Program-made: the position numbers and the translations under genes | Part shown: positions 20,017 through 27,867 of the stretch, piece by piece | Layout of the letters: each line of letters opens with the position of its first letter | Position numbering within the stretch: position 1 is the stretch's first letter | Notes under the pieces: generated by a model | What the model was told of the DNA's origin: nothing | Database searches by the model: none | Seen by the model: only the letters and a program-made list of their open reading frames with translations | Assembly: GCF_001570425.1 (NCBI RefSeq) | Contig: NZ_BCSX01000006.1 | Span: 1-46,352 of the forward strand | Origin: Mycolicibacterium brisbanense | GTDB taxonomy: Bacteria > Actinomycetota > Actinomycetes > Mycobacteriales > Mycobacteriaceae | Direction of reading: 5' to 3' | DNA: 46,352 nt

Positions 20017-20752
20017 CCCTTGAGGTAGCACGCCTGCCGGGTAACCGGGGCACCAGCATGGGCACCGTCTCACGGTAAGCCGCGTAACGCGCACCCAGCG
20101 TTGCCAGCAGGTCGCGTTCCTCCAGTTGTATCGCCAGGAGAATCCAGCCTGTCGTCACGGTGGCGAAGAGCAGATGCGCCAGCGTCATCGTGGGCGCCGC
20201 CCAGAACGCGACGATGAAGCCCAGGTTCAGCGGATGCCGGACGACGCGATAGAACAGCGTGGTGCGGAACCCGGTCTCTGAATGTGGCCGCGCGGTGTTG
20301 AAAACCTGTCGCAGCCCGAACAACTCGAAATGGCTGATCATGAACGTCGACGCCAGCACGATCCCCCAGCCCAGCCAGAACAGCGTCCACACTGTCATGC
20401 GGGCCGGCCGCCAGTCGATGTCCCACACCACGGCCGGTATCGACCGCCACTGCCACATCAGCAACGCCAGTGTCGAGCTCGCGCAGAGCACGTAGGTGCT
20501 GCGCTCCACCGCCGTGGGCACGTAGCGGCCCCACCACCGTTTGAACCCAGGACGTGCCATCACGCTGTGCTGGGCGGCGAACAGCGTCATCAGGAGCACA
20601 TCGACGACGACCGCGACGCCCACCGGCGCTGAGGTGGCGTCATCGACACTGCGCGGGGTCAGGCCACCCACGAAGCCGATTGCGTAGACGAATACGGCCA
20701 GGAACAGGACGTAGCTGATCGCGCCGTAAGTGATTGCGAAATAACGGTTCAT
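19955..20752 (-). CDS. mddA: MddA-like methanethiol S-methyltransferase (NnrU/ICMT-type membrane protein)
   Basis: This 265-aa protein has about six membrane segments and the MddA pattern AAQHSVMARPGFKRWW, VERSTYVLCASSTLALLMWQW and a C-terminal RHPLNLGFIVAFW plus EERDL motif shared with isoprenylcysteine methyltransferases. MddA methylates methanethiol (and H2S in some cases) with S-adenosylmethionine to give dimethyl sulfide. The ATG at 20752 gives MNRYFAITYG; a GTG two codons upstream is possible. The last 25 residues beyond VPRLPGR are basic, extend past the usual end and overlap the convergent Dabb gene by 62 bp. Confidence 0.82.
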   Translation of the reverse strand: MNRYFAITYGAISYVLFLAVFVYAIGFVGGLTPRSVDDATSAPVGVAVVVDVLLMTLFAAQHSVMARPGFKRWWGRYVPTAVERSTYVLCASSTLALLMWQWRSIPAVVWDIDWRPARMTVWTLFWLGWGIVLASTFMISHFELFGLRQVFNTARPHSETGFRTTLFYRVVRHPLNLGFIVAFWAAPTMTLAHLLFATVTTGWILLAIQLEERDLLATLGARYAAYRETVPMLVPRLPGRRATSRVNLPAAQRFSCRHSARSVRR

Positions 20753-20800
20753 GGCCACAAGCGTGACGCCGGCAGCGCACCCCGAAATGGGGCATTTGCC

Positions 20801-22000
20801 TCAACTTTCGAGTCCGCCGACCAGACCGCGCTCCAGCGCATACATACTCGCGCCGATCCGGTTCGAGACGCCGATCTTGGCATATGTGCGCTCGACGTGA
20901 TTGCGCGCCGTCTTTTCGCTGATCACCAGTTTCGCGGCGATCTCCTTGTTGCTCGCCCCTTGGGCGACCAGCCGCAGCACCTCGACCTCACGCGCGGTCA
21001 GCCCAGCGGGACGCAACGCGGTACGTCGTCCGCGATGCCCGGCTGCATGCAGGACCGCGTCGACGGCGACCTGGTCGAGTTCGCCGTCGCGCACCCGGGT
21101 GTGCAGTCGGCGGGCCGCGCCATGCGTCGACAGCGGCTCACGATACGGTCTGGGCTCGACCGCCGACTGATACGCGACCGCGGCGGCCACCAGCCGGTCG
21201 GGCATGGTCAGCTGCCGCGCGGTCAGCCCGCGCGGATAGCCGCGGCCGTTGAGGTACTCGTGATGGTTGGCGGCTACGGAGGCTACGCGCCGCAGACCGG
21301 GAATGCGGTGCAGGATCCGCTCGGTCAGGTACGGGTGCAGACGCACCCGCTCGAACTCGGCCAGCGTCAAAGCGCCTGGCTTGGACCAGATTTGATTGGA
21401 CACGCCGATCCGGCCGATGTCGTGGATGTGCGCCGCCCGACGGGTGAGCGTGACCTCTTCGGCGCCGAGTCCCACGGTGGCGGCGGCATCCGCCGCCAGT
21501 TGCGCTGCGGCCCGCGAATGACCAAGCGTGAAAGGGCATTTCAGGTCGACGAAATCGCCGAGCGCCGTCAGCAGCGCGTCGAGCGCGGCCTCATCGAGCC
21601 GCGCGTTCCGATCCGGCGCCTGGTGCAGTGCCATTGCCCAGACATCCCCGTTCGCCGGGACGGCCAGCAGCGCATCCGGGTCCGCGACGAACGCGTCGAC
21701 CACGGCCGGATCGAACTGGCCGCCGCGGCGGCTCCGGGCCATCGACACGGCTCCGCCGGCACCGTACTCGCGGTCGTGCACCTCCACCATGTCGGCCAAC
21801 TGCGCGACCCGCATCTCGATCGGAATCGCCTCGCCCGATACGCCGCCGGGAAGGCCTCCGCCGTCGAACCGCTCGAAGGTGTACCGCAGTGCCGTCTGCA
21901 CGTCGTCCGCCAGTCCGATCTGCTGCGCCAGCAGCGCAGCGGATGTGCAGTGCGAGTGGATCAGCTGCGAGATGTGGCCTCGGGCATGAAGATACAGCAC
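20801..22000 (-). CDS. HD-GYP phosphohydrolase with C-terminal LuxR domain, 5'-truncated
   Basis: The 399-aa frame encodes the end of a first degenerate HD domain (ERFDGGGLPGG), a full HD-GYP domain (AHIHDIGRIG, then NHHEYLNGRGYP) and a LuxR helix-turn-helix (LTAREVEVLRLVAQG... to the C-terminus). HD-GYP proteins hydrolyse cyclic di-GMP or similar nucleotides; the LuxR domain binds DNA. Actinobacterial relatives carry roughly 130-150 more residues at the N-terminus. Here an in-frame TGA lies just before GTG 22000 and no homologous continuation is seen in any frame. The gene has probably lost its 5' part and its promoter, so expression is doubtful. Confidence 0.75.
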   Translation of the reverse strand: MLYLHARGHISQLIHSHCTSAALLAQQIGLADDVQTALRYTFERFDGGGLPGGVSGEAIPIEMRVAQLADMVEVHDREYGAGGAVSMARSRRGGQFDPAVVDAFVADPDALLAVPANGDVWAMALHQAPDRNARLDEAALDALLTALGDFVDLKCPFTLGHSRAAAQLAADAAATVGLGAEEVTLTRRAAHIHDIGRIGVSNQIWSKPGALTLAEFERVRLHPYLTERILHRIPGLRRVASVAANHHEYLNGRGYPRGLTARQLTMPDRLVAAAVAYQSAVEPRPYREPLSTHGAARRLHTRVRDGELDQVAVDAVLHAAGHRGRRTALRPAGLTAREVEVLRLVAQGASNKEIAAKLVISEKTARNHVERTYAKIGVSNRIGASMYALERGLVGGLES

Positions 22001-22081
22001 AAATCAGCACGTGACTGCCGACGGTCCGGATGAGCTTCCGACGCGAGCCGCCGCCAACGTCTGCCGCATAGCTGCCCGTGG

Positions 22082-22210
22082 TCAGTCGTCGACAGTCGAC
22101 AATGCCAATTGTAGAGTCACCAAGTCATGGCCGAGTTGGAGTGTGAGCTCTACGTCGAGTCCGGTATCGAGGATCGCATCGACGTCGGCCTGATCCTGAG
22201 AGGCGATCAT
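22082..22210 (-). CDS. Tiny ORF (42 aa) coupled to the 182-aa hypothetical gene
   Basis: The ATG at 22210 overlaps the stop of the upstream 182-aa gene (ATGA). The 42-residue product, starting MIASQDQADVDAILD, is acidic and leucine-rich, with a heptad-like pattern (ILDTGLDVELTLQLGHDLVTL). No family is recognised. Small size, acidity and coupling would fit a cofactor or antitoxin-like partner, but that is conjecture. Confidence 0.4.
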   Translation of the reverse strand: MIASQDQADVDAILDTGLDVELTLQLGHDLVTLQLALSTVDD

Positions 22211-22755
22211 GGAGACAAACTTTCCATCTGCATAAACAGCCAGCGGCTCGGGGGCGGCTCGCCGGCGACTGGCAAGAGCCTGAGCGGCATTCCGTGATCG
22301 GTCACGTTACTGGGATGAAGGGGAAAATCCACAGTGACACTGCCTTTTTCGAGGAGCATCTTGAGCAGGCTGCGACTACGTGGTCGCGTGAACTCAAGCA
22401 GATCAAGCACTTCTGCAGACGAGGCGCTGAAGTCGTCGCGCCACATCGAAATTGACATCAGCCCTGACCATTCGCGCAATCCACCCACTCCTGGAGCCAA
22501 CCCTTCAGGGAGATGGGAGGTCACAACGTGGGCTAAACGACGAGAGCGTACGCCCGACGTCATCAACATCAAAGCTTGGGGATTGTTGACGCCGTGCCGT
22601 ATGTATCCACCGAGTTCTGGGCACAACTCCACATGGCATTCGTCGTGCGCTAGGCGCGCGTTTACTAGCTCAACCAATGCGCCGACAGTCCAGGACAAGT
22701 AGTGCTCGAAATGGGTGGTGACCGCCGAGTGGAAGCGCGTACAACGCCCGCTCAT
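22207..22755 (-). CDS. Hypothetical protein (182 aa)
   Basis: I do not recognise this protein. It is soluble, without a signal peptide or membrane segment, with scattered histidines and cysteines near the N-terminus (MSGRCTRFHSAVTTHFEHY, HDECHVELCPELGG) and a basic RPRSRSLLKMLLEKG segment near residue 130. The ATG at 22755 is preferred over TTG at 22758. It begins 22 bp after the tauE stop on the same strand, so it may be transcribed from the sulfide operon. Its base composition looks lower in GC than its neighbours, and it lies beside a truncated gene, which suggests recent arrival. Confidence 0.55.
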   Translation of the reverse strand: MSGRCTRFHSAVTTHFEHYLSWTVGALVELVNARLAHDECHVELCPELGGYIRHGVNNPQALMLMTSGVRSRRLAHVVTSHLPEGLAPGVGGLREWSGLMSISMWRDDFSASSAEVLDLLEFTRPRSRSLLKMLLEKGSVTVDFPLHPSNVTDHGMPLRLLPVAGEPPPSRWLFMQMESLSP

Positions 22756-22777
22756 CAAACCGTCAGATCGCTGAGCT

Positions 22778-23551
22778 TCAGCGCAGTAGCAGAGTATCCA
22801 CCAGCACGTAGGCCGCGACCGCGAAGACCAGATAGGCGAACCAGTGTTGGAGTCGCCGGTGGTCGAGCCGGGTGCCGAGATGCCCTGCGATCAGGGACCC
22901 GACGATCGCGGTGCCGACAAACGCCGCGGCGATCGTCCAGTCGATGCTGGTGCCACTCAGGTGGGAGAGGATTCCCGCGGCCGAGTTCACGACGATGATC
23001 ACCAACGATGTTCCGATGGCGACCGGCATCTCGACCCCGAGCATCAACACCAACGCAGGAATGATCAAGAAGCCGCCACCGACGCCGAAGAGGCCGGTGA
23101 GCAGGCCGACGAGGAATCCCGCCGGAATGGACCGCGTGGCGCAGCGGCGCCAGTTGATGCCCGAGTCGCCAACCCTGCATGCGGTCCCGGTCGACGCGTT
23201 CTCCTGCAGCATGCGCACACCGGCCAACACCATCACGGCGGCGAAACCCGACAGCAGCACCGATTGCGGCAGCTGCTTGCCGATGAGGCTGCCGATGAAG
23301 GTGGCGGGAATGCCGGCCAGTGCGAACACCGCGGCGAGTCGCCACTGCACCTGCCCGGCTCGGATCTTCGGCAGGACGCCGACCGCCGAGGCGGTTCCGA
23401 CCACGATGAGCGACATCGGAATTGCCTGCTCGATGCCGAGTCCCAGCACGTACACCAGGGCGGGTACCGCCAGGATGGAACCGCCTCCCCCGAGCAGGCC
23501 CAGCAGCACCCCGATGACCGCTCCGAGGGCGAGGGCAAGGGCGATGTTCAT
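22778..23551 (-). CDS. TauE/SafE-family sulfite/anion exporter
   Basis: The 257-aa membrane protein has two repeated halves, each with a glycine-rich signature: GLLGGGGSILAVPALVY near residue 20 and GLFGVGGGFLIIPALVLMLG near residue 160. This is the TauE/SafE (DUF81) family, which exports sulfite or other sulfonated or oxidised sulfur anions. It is the last recognisable gene of the sulfide oxidation operon, starting 6 bp after the DUF302 stop, so exporting sulfite or thiosulfate made by the persulfide dioxygenase is the likely job. Confidence 0.88.
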   Translation of the reverse strand: MNIALALALGAVIGVLLGLLGGGGSILAVPALVYVLGLGIEQAIPMSLIVVGTASAVGVLPKIRAGQVQWRLAAVFALAGIPATFIGSLIGKQLPQSVLLSGFAAVMVLAGVRMLQENASTGTACRVGDSGINWRRCATRSIPAGFLVGLLTGLFGVGGGFLIIPALVLMLGVEMPVAIGTSLVIIVVNSAAGILSHLSGTSIDWTIAAAFVGTAIVGSLIAGHLGTRLDHRRLQHWFAYLVFAVAAYVLVDTLLLR

Positions 23552-23557
23552 CGAGTC

Positions 23558-23971
23558 CTACCCTGTTCCGTCGGGGCGGGACAGTGCGTCGGCGACGGCG
23601 TGCAACCGCGCCGCAGCCTCCTCCGCGACCGCGTGAAGTGCCGGCTGGTCGGCCAACTGCACCATCATCTGGGGGTCCGCGATATCGACGATCACGACGC
23701 CGTCGTTCTCCGGATCTGATCGCAGGACCACGTTGCACGGCAAGAACACTCCGACCCGGCGATCCGCGTCGAGCGCCCGGTGCGCCAGCTTCGGGTTACA
23801 CGCTCCCAGGATCAGGTAGTCCTCCATGTCGGTGCCGAGCTTCGATTTCAGCGTCGCCCTGATGTCGATCTCCGTCAGCACACCGAATCCCTGATCGGAC
23901 AGCGCGCGTCGCGTCCTGTCCACGGCGTCCTCGAAGGACGACGTGATCCTGGTGGAGATACTCGATGCCAT
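23558..23971 (-). CDS. DUF302 protein
   Basis: The 137-aa product starting MASSISTRITSSF has the DUF302 pattern: a Lys-rich TLKSKLG segment, then ILGACNPKLAHRAL with a conserved cysteine, and VGVFLPCNVVLR with a second. DUF302 genes often sit in sulfur oxidation or heavy-metal operons, and their chemistry is unproven. The conserved cysteines suggest a sulfur or metal handling role. A GTG at 23983 is an alternative start, but GAGAAGG upstream fits the ATG at 23971 with slightly long spacing. Confidence 0.85.
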   Translation of the reverse strand: MASSISTRITSSFEDAVDRTRRALSDQGFGVLTEIDIRATLKSKLGTDMEDYLILGACNPKLAHRALDADRRVGVFLPCNVVLRSDPENDGVVIVDIADPQMMVQLADQPALHAVAEEAAARLHAVADALSRPDGTG

Positions 23972-24037
23972 CAGGCATTTCACCTTCTCGAATTGACCGT
24001 GACATGATTGGAATTCACTGGTCTGTATGGATTTCGG

Positions 24038-24409
24038 TCAGCGTCGCGCGGCAGCCTTGGCCCACACGTCGGCCATGTCCAACGCCTTGACCCTGGTGAT
24101 GAGATCCTCGAGCGCCGCGGCCGGCATCGCGCCCGGTTGCCGGTAGACCAGGATGCCGTCGCGGAACGCCATGATGGTCGGAATGGCCTGGATCTCCAGG
24201 GCGGCAGCCAACTGCTGCTGCGCTTCGGTGTCCACCTTGGCGTGCAGGACGTCCGGGTGCGTCTGCGATGAGCGATCGAAGACCGGGGCGAACGCGCGGC
24301 ACGGGCCGCACCACGACGCCCAGAAATCCACGATCACAATCGGGTTCGCCGAGATCGTCGCCTGGAAGTCGGCGGCGGTCAGGTTCTTGGTGGTCTTGTT
24401 GATGGTCAT
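24038..24409 (-). CDS. Thioredoxin
   Basis: The 123-aa protein is a single thioredoxin domain with the active site WCGPC at residues 33-37 and the cis-proline loop AIPTIMAF. AGGAGA precedes the ATG at 24409. It lies 26 bp after the sulfide:quinone reductase gene. In a persulfide-oxidising operon a dedicated thioredoxin can reduce protein persulfides or act as sulfur acceptor, so the context points to sulfur trafficking rather than general redox duty. An open frame continuing upstream to 25303 is antisense-like, arginine-rich and not part of it. Confidence 0.93.
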   Translation of the reverse strand: MTINKTTKNLTAADFQATISANPIVIVDFWASWCGPCRAFAPVFDRSSQTHPDVLHAKVDTEAQQQLAAALEIQAIPTIMAFRDGILVYRQPGAMPAAALEDLITRVKALDMADVWAKAAARR

Positions 24410-24435
24410 TGTTGTCTCCTTTCGGGTCGGGATGT

Positions 24436-25638
24436 TCAGGCCAGGCCCCGCAGCATGAGGTTCCAATACATGAACGGCAGTCCGTACTTCTTGAGGTACC
24501 AGTACGCGCGGTGCGGTGTGGTGGGGTTGAGCAGCGGGAACGTGGGCTCCAGGTTGAGGTCGTAGTCGAACTCGGCAAGCAGCATCGAGTGCGACGAGGT
24601 GACGATCGGGCACGACGAGTAGCCGTCGTAGGAGGCCGGAAGCGGCCTTCCGTTCAGGTACGCGTCGATGTTGTCGACCACCGCCGGCGCCTGCTTCCGG
24701 ATGGCCGCACCGGTCTTGGAATTCGGTGACGAACCGGCGTCGCCCAGGCTGAACACGTTCGGATACCGGACGTGCTGCATGGTGTGTTTGTCGATGTCGA
24801 CGTAGCCCGTGGCGTCGCCGGTGGACAGCGGACTGTGCTTCACCCAGTCGGGTGCGGATTGCCGTGGCACGGCGTGCACGATGTCGTACGGCAGCATGGT
24901 GTCGGTACCGCCCGGCCCCACACTGCTGATTCCGACCTTTTGGGCGGCCCCGTCGACCGAGGTTACTTCGGAGTTGGTGTGCAAGGTGATTCCGTAGTCG
25001 GCGATCACCTTGTCGAGGCTGTCCGCGATCGCCGGAATCCCGAACGGCCGGGCGCCGGGCATGACCAGATGGATGTCGATGTCCTTCAGCACACCTTCCG
25101 AACGCCAATGGTCGGCCGCCAAGTACGCGATCTTCTGTGGAGCGCCGGCACATTTGATGGCGCCCGAGGGGACCGTGAACACGGCGGTTCCGGAGCGGAG
25201 GCCGCGGATGAGGTCCCAGGTGCGGGGCGCGAGATCGAACCGGTAGTTCGATGAGACCCCATTGCGCCCAAGGGTTTCCTCCAGGCCTTCGGTGCGGTTC
25301 CAATCGAGTTGGATACCCGGGCAGACGACCAGCACCTCGTATTCATAGGTGGCGCCGTCCACACAGGTCACCGTGTTGGCGTCCGGATCGACCGTGGCTG
25401 CGGCCTTCTTGATCCAGGTGGCGGCCTTGGGCATGACCGATGATTCGGCGCGTTCGGTCGTCGATGCCTTTGCCTGACCACCGCCGACGAGCGTCCACAG
25501 CGGTTGGTAGTAGTGCTTGTCCGACGGCTCGATGACGGCGACGTCGGTGAGACCCTTGCGCAGCAACCGCGCCGCGACGGTGATGCCGGCGGTCCCGCCG
25601 CCGACGATCACGATCTGATGTTTGGCAGAGATGGTCAT
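24436..25638 (-). CDS. sqr: Sulfide:quinone oxidoreductase, mitochondrial-like (type II)
   Basis: The 400-aa flavoprotein starts with the FAD-binding motif GGGTAGITVAARL (from residue 13). It carries KCAGAPQKI with Cys163, matching the redox cysteine block of the mitochondrial/type II sulfide:quinone reductases, and a second conserved cysteine near residue 345 (SSCPIV). Such enzymes oxidise sulfide at the membrane, pass electrons to quinone and load the sulfur onto a thiol acceptor as persulfide. The hydrophobic and aromatic C-terminus (GLPFMYWNLMLRGL) fits membrane docking. It lies 15 bp after the persulfide dioxygenase gene in the same operon. Confidence 0.9.
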   Translation of the reverse strand: MTISAKHQIVIVGGGTAGITVAARLLRKGLTDVAVIEPSDKHYYQPLWTLVGGGQAKASTTERAESSVMPKAATWIKKAAATVDPDANTVTCVDGATYEYEVLVVCPGIQLDWNRTEGLEETLGRNGVSSNYRFDLAPRTWDLIRGLRSGTAVFTVPSGAIKCAGAPQKIAYLAADHWRSEGVLKDIDIHLVMPGARPFGIPAIADSLDKVIADYGITLHTNSEVTSVDGAAQKVGISSVGPGGTDTMLPYDIVHAVPRQSAPDWVKHSPLSTGDATGYVDIDKHTMQHVRYPNVFSLGDAGSSPNSKTGAAIRKQAPAVVDNIDAYLNGRPLPASYDGYSSCPIVTSSHSMLLAEFDYDLNLEPTFPLLNPTTPHRAYWYLKKYGLPFMYWNLMLRGLA

Positions 25639-25653
25639 GGTGTGTCCTCGATT

Positions 25654-27033
25654 TCAGGCGTTCTGGACGGCTTCTTCCCAGGCGCCGTACCCGCCCAGGA
25701 TGTCGCTCACGTCGATGAATCCGTTGTGCCGCAACAGGCTGGCGGCGACCGATGACCGGTAGCCACCCGCGCAGTACACGACGGTCGGCTTGGCGGAGTC
25801 CAACTCCCCCAACCGAGCCGGCAACTGGCCCACCGGAATCGGGATCGCGTTCGGAACGGCCCCGGCCTCGACCTCGCCCGGATTGCGGACGTCGACGATC
25901 TGCAGGTCTTTGATCCGGGCCGCGCGCTCGTTGAACGCCTTTGCCGTCAGCCGCGACGCGACGACGACCTCGTCCTGATGGGTGAACATCGTCCGGTACG
26001 GGTCGGCCAGGTAACCGACGACGCGGTCGAAGCCGATCCGGCCCAGCCGGTTCTTACCCTCCAGCTCCTGGCCGGGTTCGGTAAACAGGACGATGTCGAC
26101 ATCGGACCGCAGCACCGAACCGGCGAACTCGGCGTAGCGGCCTTCGAGCCCGATGTTGATCGCCTGGCGCAGGTGGCCCTGCGCGAACTCCTCAGGCGTG
26201 CGCCCGTCGACCAGGACGGCTCCTCGATCGATCGCTTGCCGGGCTTGCTCATAGGTCATCGCGGCCGGCATCTTGGTCTCGTCCAGCAGCGCACGGTCCT
26301 TGCGGTTGAGGATCGCGTCGTAGACGAAGTACCCAGGCGCTGGGGGTTGCCCTTCGGTGACGAGCTTCATGAAGGTCGCCTTGTCGGGGGCCCGCAGCGC
26401 GTAGTTGGTGGCCTTCTGATCGCCGATAGTCGACCACAGGTCCGTCGACAGGTTCTTGCCACAGGCCGAGCCCGCACCGTGCGCCGGGTACACCCGGGTC
26501 GCATCGGGCAAGGTCATCAACTTGTTGTGCAGCGAGTCGTAGAGTTTGTCCGCCAATTCCTCGCGGGTGAAGCCGATCGAGGCCAGCAGGTCCGGGCGGC
26601 CCACGTCACCGATGAACAACGTGTCCCCGGTCATCACCCCGTAGGGCACCTGGTCGTCGGCGTGCTCGTAGACGACCACGCTCATCGACTCGGGGGTGTG
26701 TCCCGGGGTGTGCCGGAATTCCAGCGTGACGTCACCGAGTGAGTAGCGTTCGCCGTCGCGGACGCCCATGGATTCGAATTCGGTCTCGGCGACGGAGGAG
26801 TAGACGATCTTCGCGCCGGTGGCCTTGGCGAGCTCGAGGTGGCCGGACAGGAAGTCGGCGTGGAAGTGGGTCTCGATGACCAACTCGATGGTCAGTCCCT
26901 GTTCTCTGGCATCGGCCACATATTCGGACACATCGCGCTGCGGGTCGATGACGACCGCGCGACCGGTGGTCTCGTCGCCGATCAGATAGGACGCGTGGGA
27001 AAGACAATCCAGGTAGTACTGATGCAGGATCAT
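25654..27033 (-). CDS. Persulfide dioxygenase-rhodanese fusion (CstB/ETHE1-like)
   Basis: This 459-aa protein joins an N-terminal metallo-beta-lactamase-fold persulfide dioxygenase (THFHADFLSGH at 55-65, with His56, His58, Asp60; later TPGHTPES and YPAHGAGSAC) to two rhodanese domains. The first rhodanese (around residues 260-350) lacks the active-site cysteine, having VLFTEPGQE in its place. The second ends with the intact CAGGYRS loop. This is the CstB layout, which oxidises persulfide to sulfite and transfers a second sulfur to give thiosulfate. It is the first gene of the sulfide operon, with three putative CstR operator sites upstream. Confidence 0.93.
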   Translation of the reverse strand: MILHQYYLDCLSHASYLIGDETTGRAVVIDPQRDVSEYVADAREQGLTIELVIETHFHADFLSGHLELAKATGAKIVYSSVAETEFESMGVRDGERYSLGDVTLEFRHTPGHTPESMSVVVYEHADDQVPYGVMTGDTLFIGDVGRPDLLASIGFTREELADKLYDSLHNKLMTLPDATRVYPAHGAGSACGKNLSTDLWSTIGDQKATNYALRAPDKATFMKLVTEGQPPAPGYFVYDAILNRKDRALLDETKMPAAMTYEQARQAIDRGAVLVDGRTPEEFAQGHLRQAINIGLEGRYAEFAGSVLRSDVDIVLFTEPGQELEGKNRLGRIGFDRVVGYLADPYRTMFTHQDEVVVASRLTAKAFNERAARIKDLQIVDVRNPGEVEAGAVPNAIPIPVGQLPARLGELDSAKPTVVYCAGGYRSSVAASLLRHNGFIDVSDILGGYGAWEEAVQNA

Positions 27034-27059
27034 TGACGTCTTCTTTCTCGTTGGTAGTA

Positions 27060-27075
27060 ATACCCCTACGGGTAT
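27060..27075. promoter_or_regulatory. CsoR/CstR-family operator, site 1 (persulfide dioxygenase promoter)
   Basis: ATACCC-CTAC-GGGTAT has perfect 6-bp inverted arms around 4 bp, 27 bp upstream of the persulfide dioxygenase ATG. GC-rich ATACCC/GGGTAT dyads are the known target type of CsoR-family repressors (CsoR, CstR). The CstR-like gene lies 0.6 kb upstream. Confidence 0.8.
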
Positions 27076-27082
27076 CTACAAG

Positions 27083-27096
27083 TACCCCCCTGGGTA
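27083..27096. promoter_or_regulatory. CsoR/CstR-family operator, site 2
   Basis: TACCC-CCCT-GGGTA repeats the architecture of site 1 with 5-bp arms and 4-bp spacer, 22 bp centre to centre from it (about two helical turns). The spacing would place two tetramers on the same face of the DNA. Confidence 0.65.
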
Positions 27097-27150
27097 AATT
27101 ATTCCGAGCTTTGGGCCATGCAAGAGGGGGCATCGCTCATATGCTGAACA

Positions 27151-27166
27151 ATACCCCCTCCCGTAT
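27151..27166. promoter_or_regulatory. CsoR/CstR-family operator-like site 3
   Basis: ATACCC-CCTC-CCGTAT keeps the outer ATAC/GTAT of the dyad but has a poor inner right arm. It lies 55 bp downstream of the zinc-ribbon gene's stop and upstream of the sulfide operon. Weaker than sites 1 and 2. Confidence 0.45.
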
Positions 27167-27220
27167 TTCTCGCTAGAGGCTTTGGTCCCCTGAGGAGGGG
27201 ACAACCAGCCAGGATCCGCG

Positions 27221-27409
27221 CTAGGTCTTGTCTTGCGCAGTCTTACGTCGACCGAACCAGCCCCGCCGGACCGACTCAGTGGCGTCACCCGACGCGTGCC
27301 CGGCACACCACTGCCCGGCCGGCACCCCCCGCCGAACCGCGTCGACGTGCATCCCACAACCGGCCCAGGTGGTCTTTCCACATACCCGGCATGTGACAGC
27401 GCGACACAT
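27221..27409 (-). CDS. Small cysteine-rich zinc-ribbon-like protein
   Basis: The 62-aa product MCRAVTCRVCGKTTWAG... contains four spaced Cys plus His (CRVCGKTTWAGCGMH ... WCAGH), a pattern known in a family of small actinobacterial proteins that probably bind zinc. AGGAG precedes the ATG at 27409. The gene begins 29 bp after the CstR-like gene stop, so the two likely form an operon. Its role in the sulfur response is unknown. The C-terminus is basic (RRGWFGRRK). Confidence 0.75.
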   Translation of the reverse strand: MCRAVTCRVCGKTTWAGCGMHVDAVRRGVPAGQWCAGHASGDATESVRRGWFGRRKTAQDKT

Positions 27410-27438
27410 CGCATACTCCTTTCCTTGGCGAGCGGAAC

Positions 27439-27747
<309 letters not shown>

Positions 27748-27787
27748 CTATGGAGACGATTGCGCTAGGCTGCGATTCGAAAGACTG

Positions 27788-27803
27788 ATACCGTACGGGG
27801 TAT
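27788..27803. promoter_or_regulatory. CsoR/CstR operator site 5 (mmpS promoter side)
   Basis: ATACCG-TACG-GGGTAT has ATACC/GGTAT arms around the same spacing, 65 bp upstream of mmpS and 71 bp from the CstR-like ATG. It lies in the shared 150-bp divergent region, so both directions could be controlled. Confidence 0.7.
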
Positions 27804-27867
27804 AAATCCGGACGGCGGTCCTGCGCGATGCGCGGGAACCGGTACACATCTGCGATAGGGCGAAACG

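Noticed and set aside
19588..20094. Extended N-terminus for the DUF6986 protein
   Set aside because: The extra frame lies antisense to the Dabb gene. The family N-terminus begins near MTVPAQ at 19587.
24410..25303. Thioredoxin fused to a long N-terminal domain
   Set aside because: The upstream part of the frame is an out-of-frame reading of the sulfide:quinone reductase gene. The thioredoxin has its own AGGAGA and ATG.
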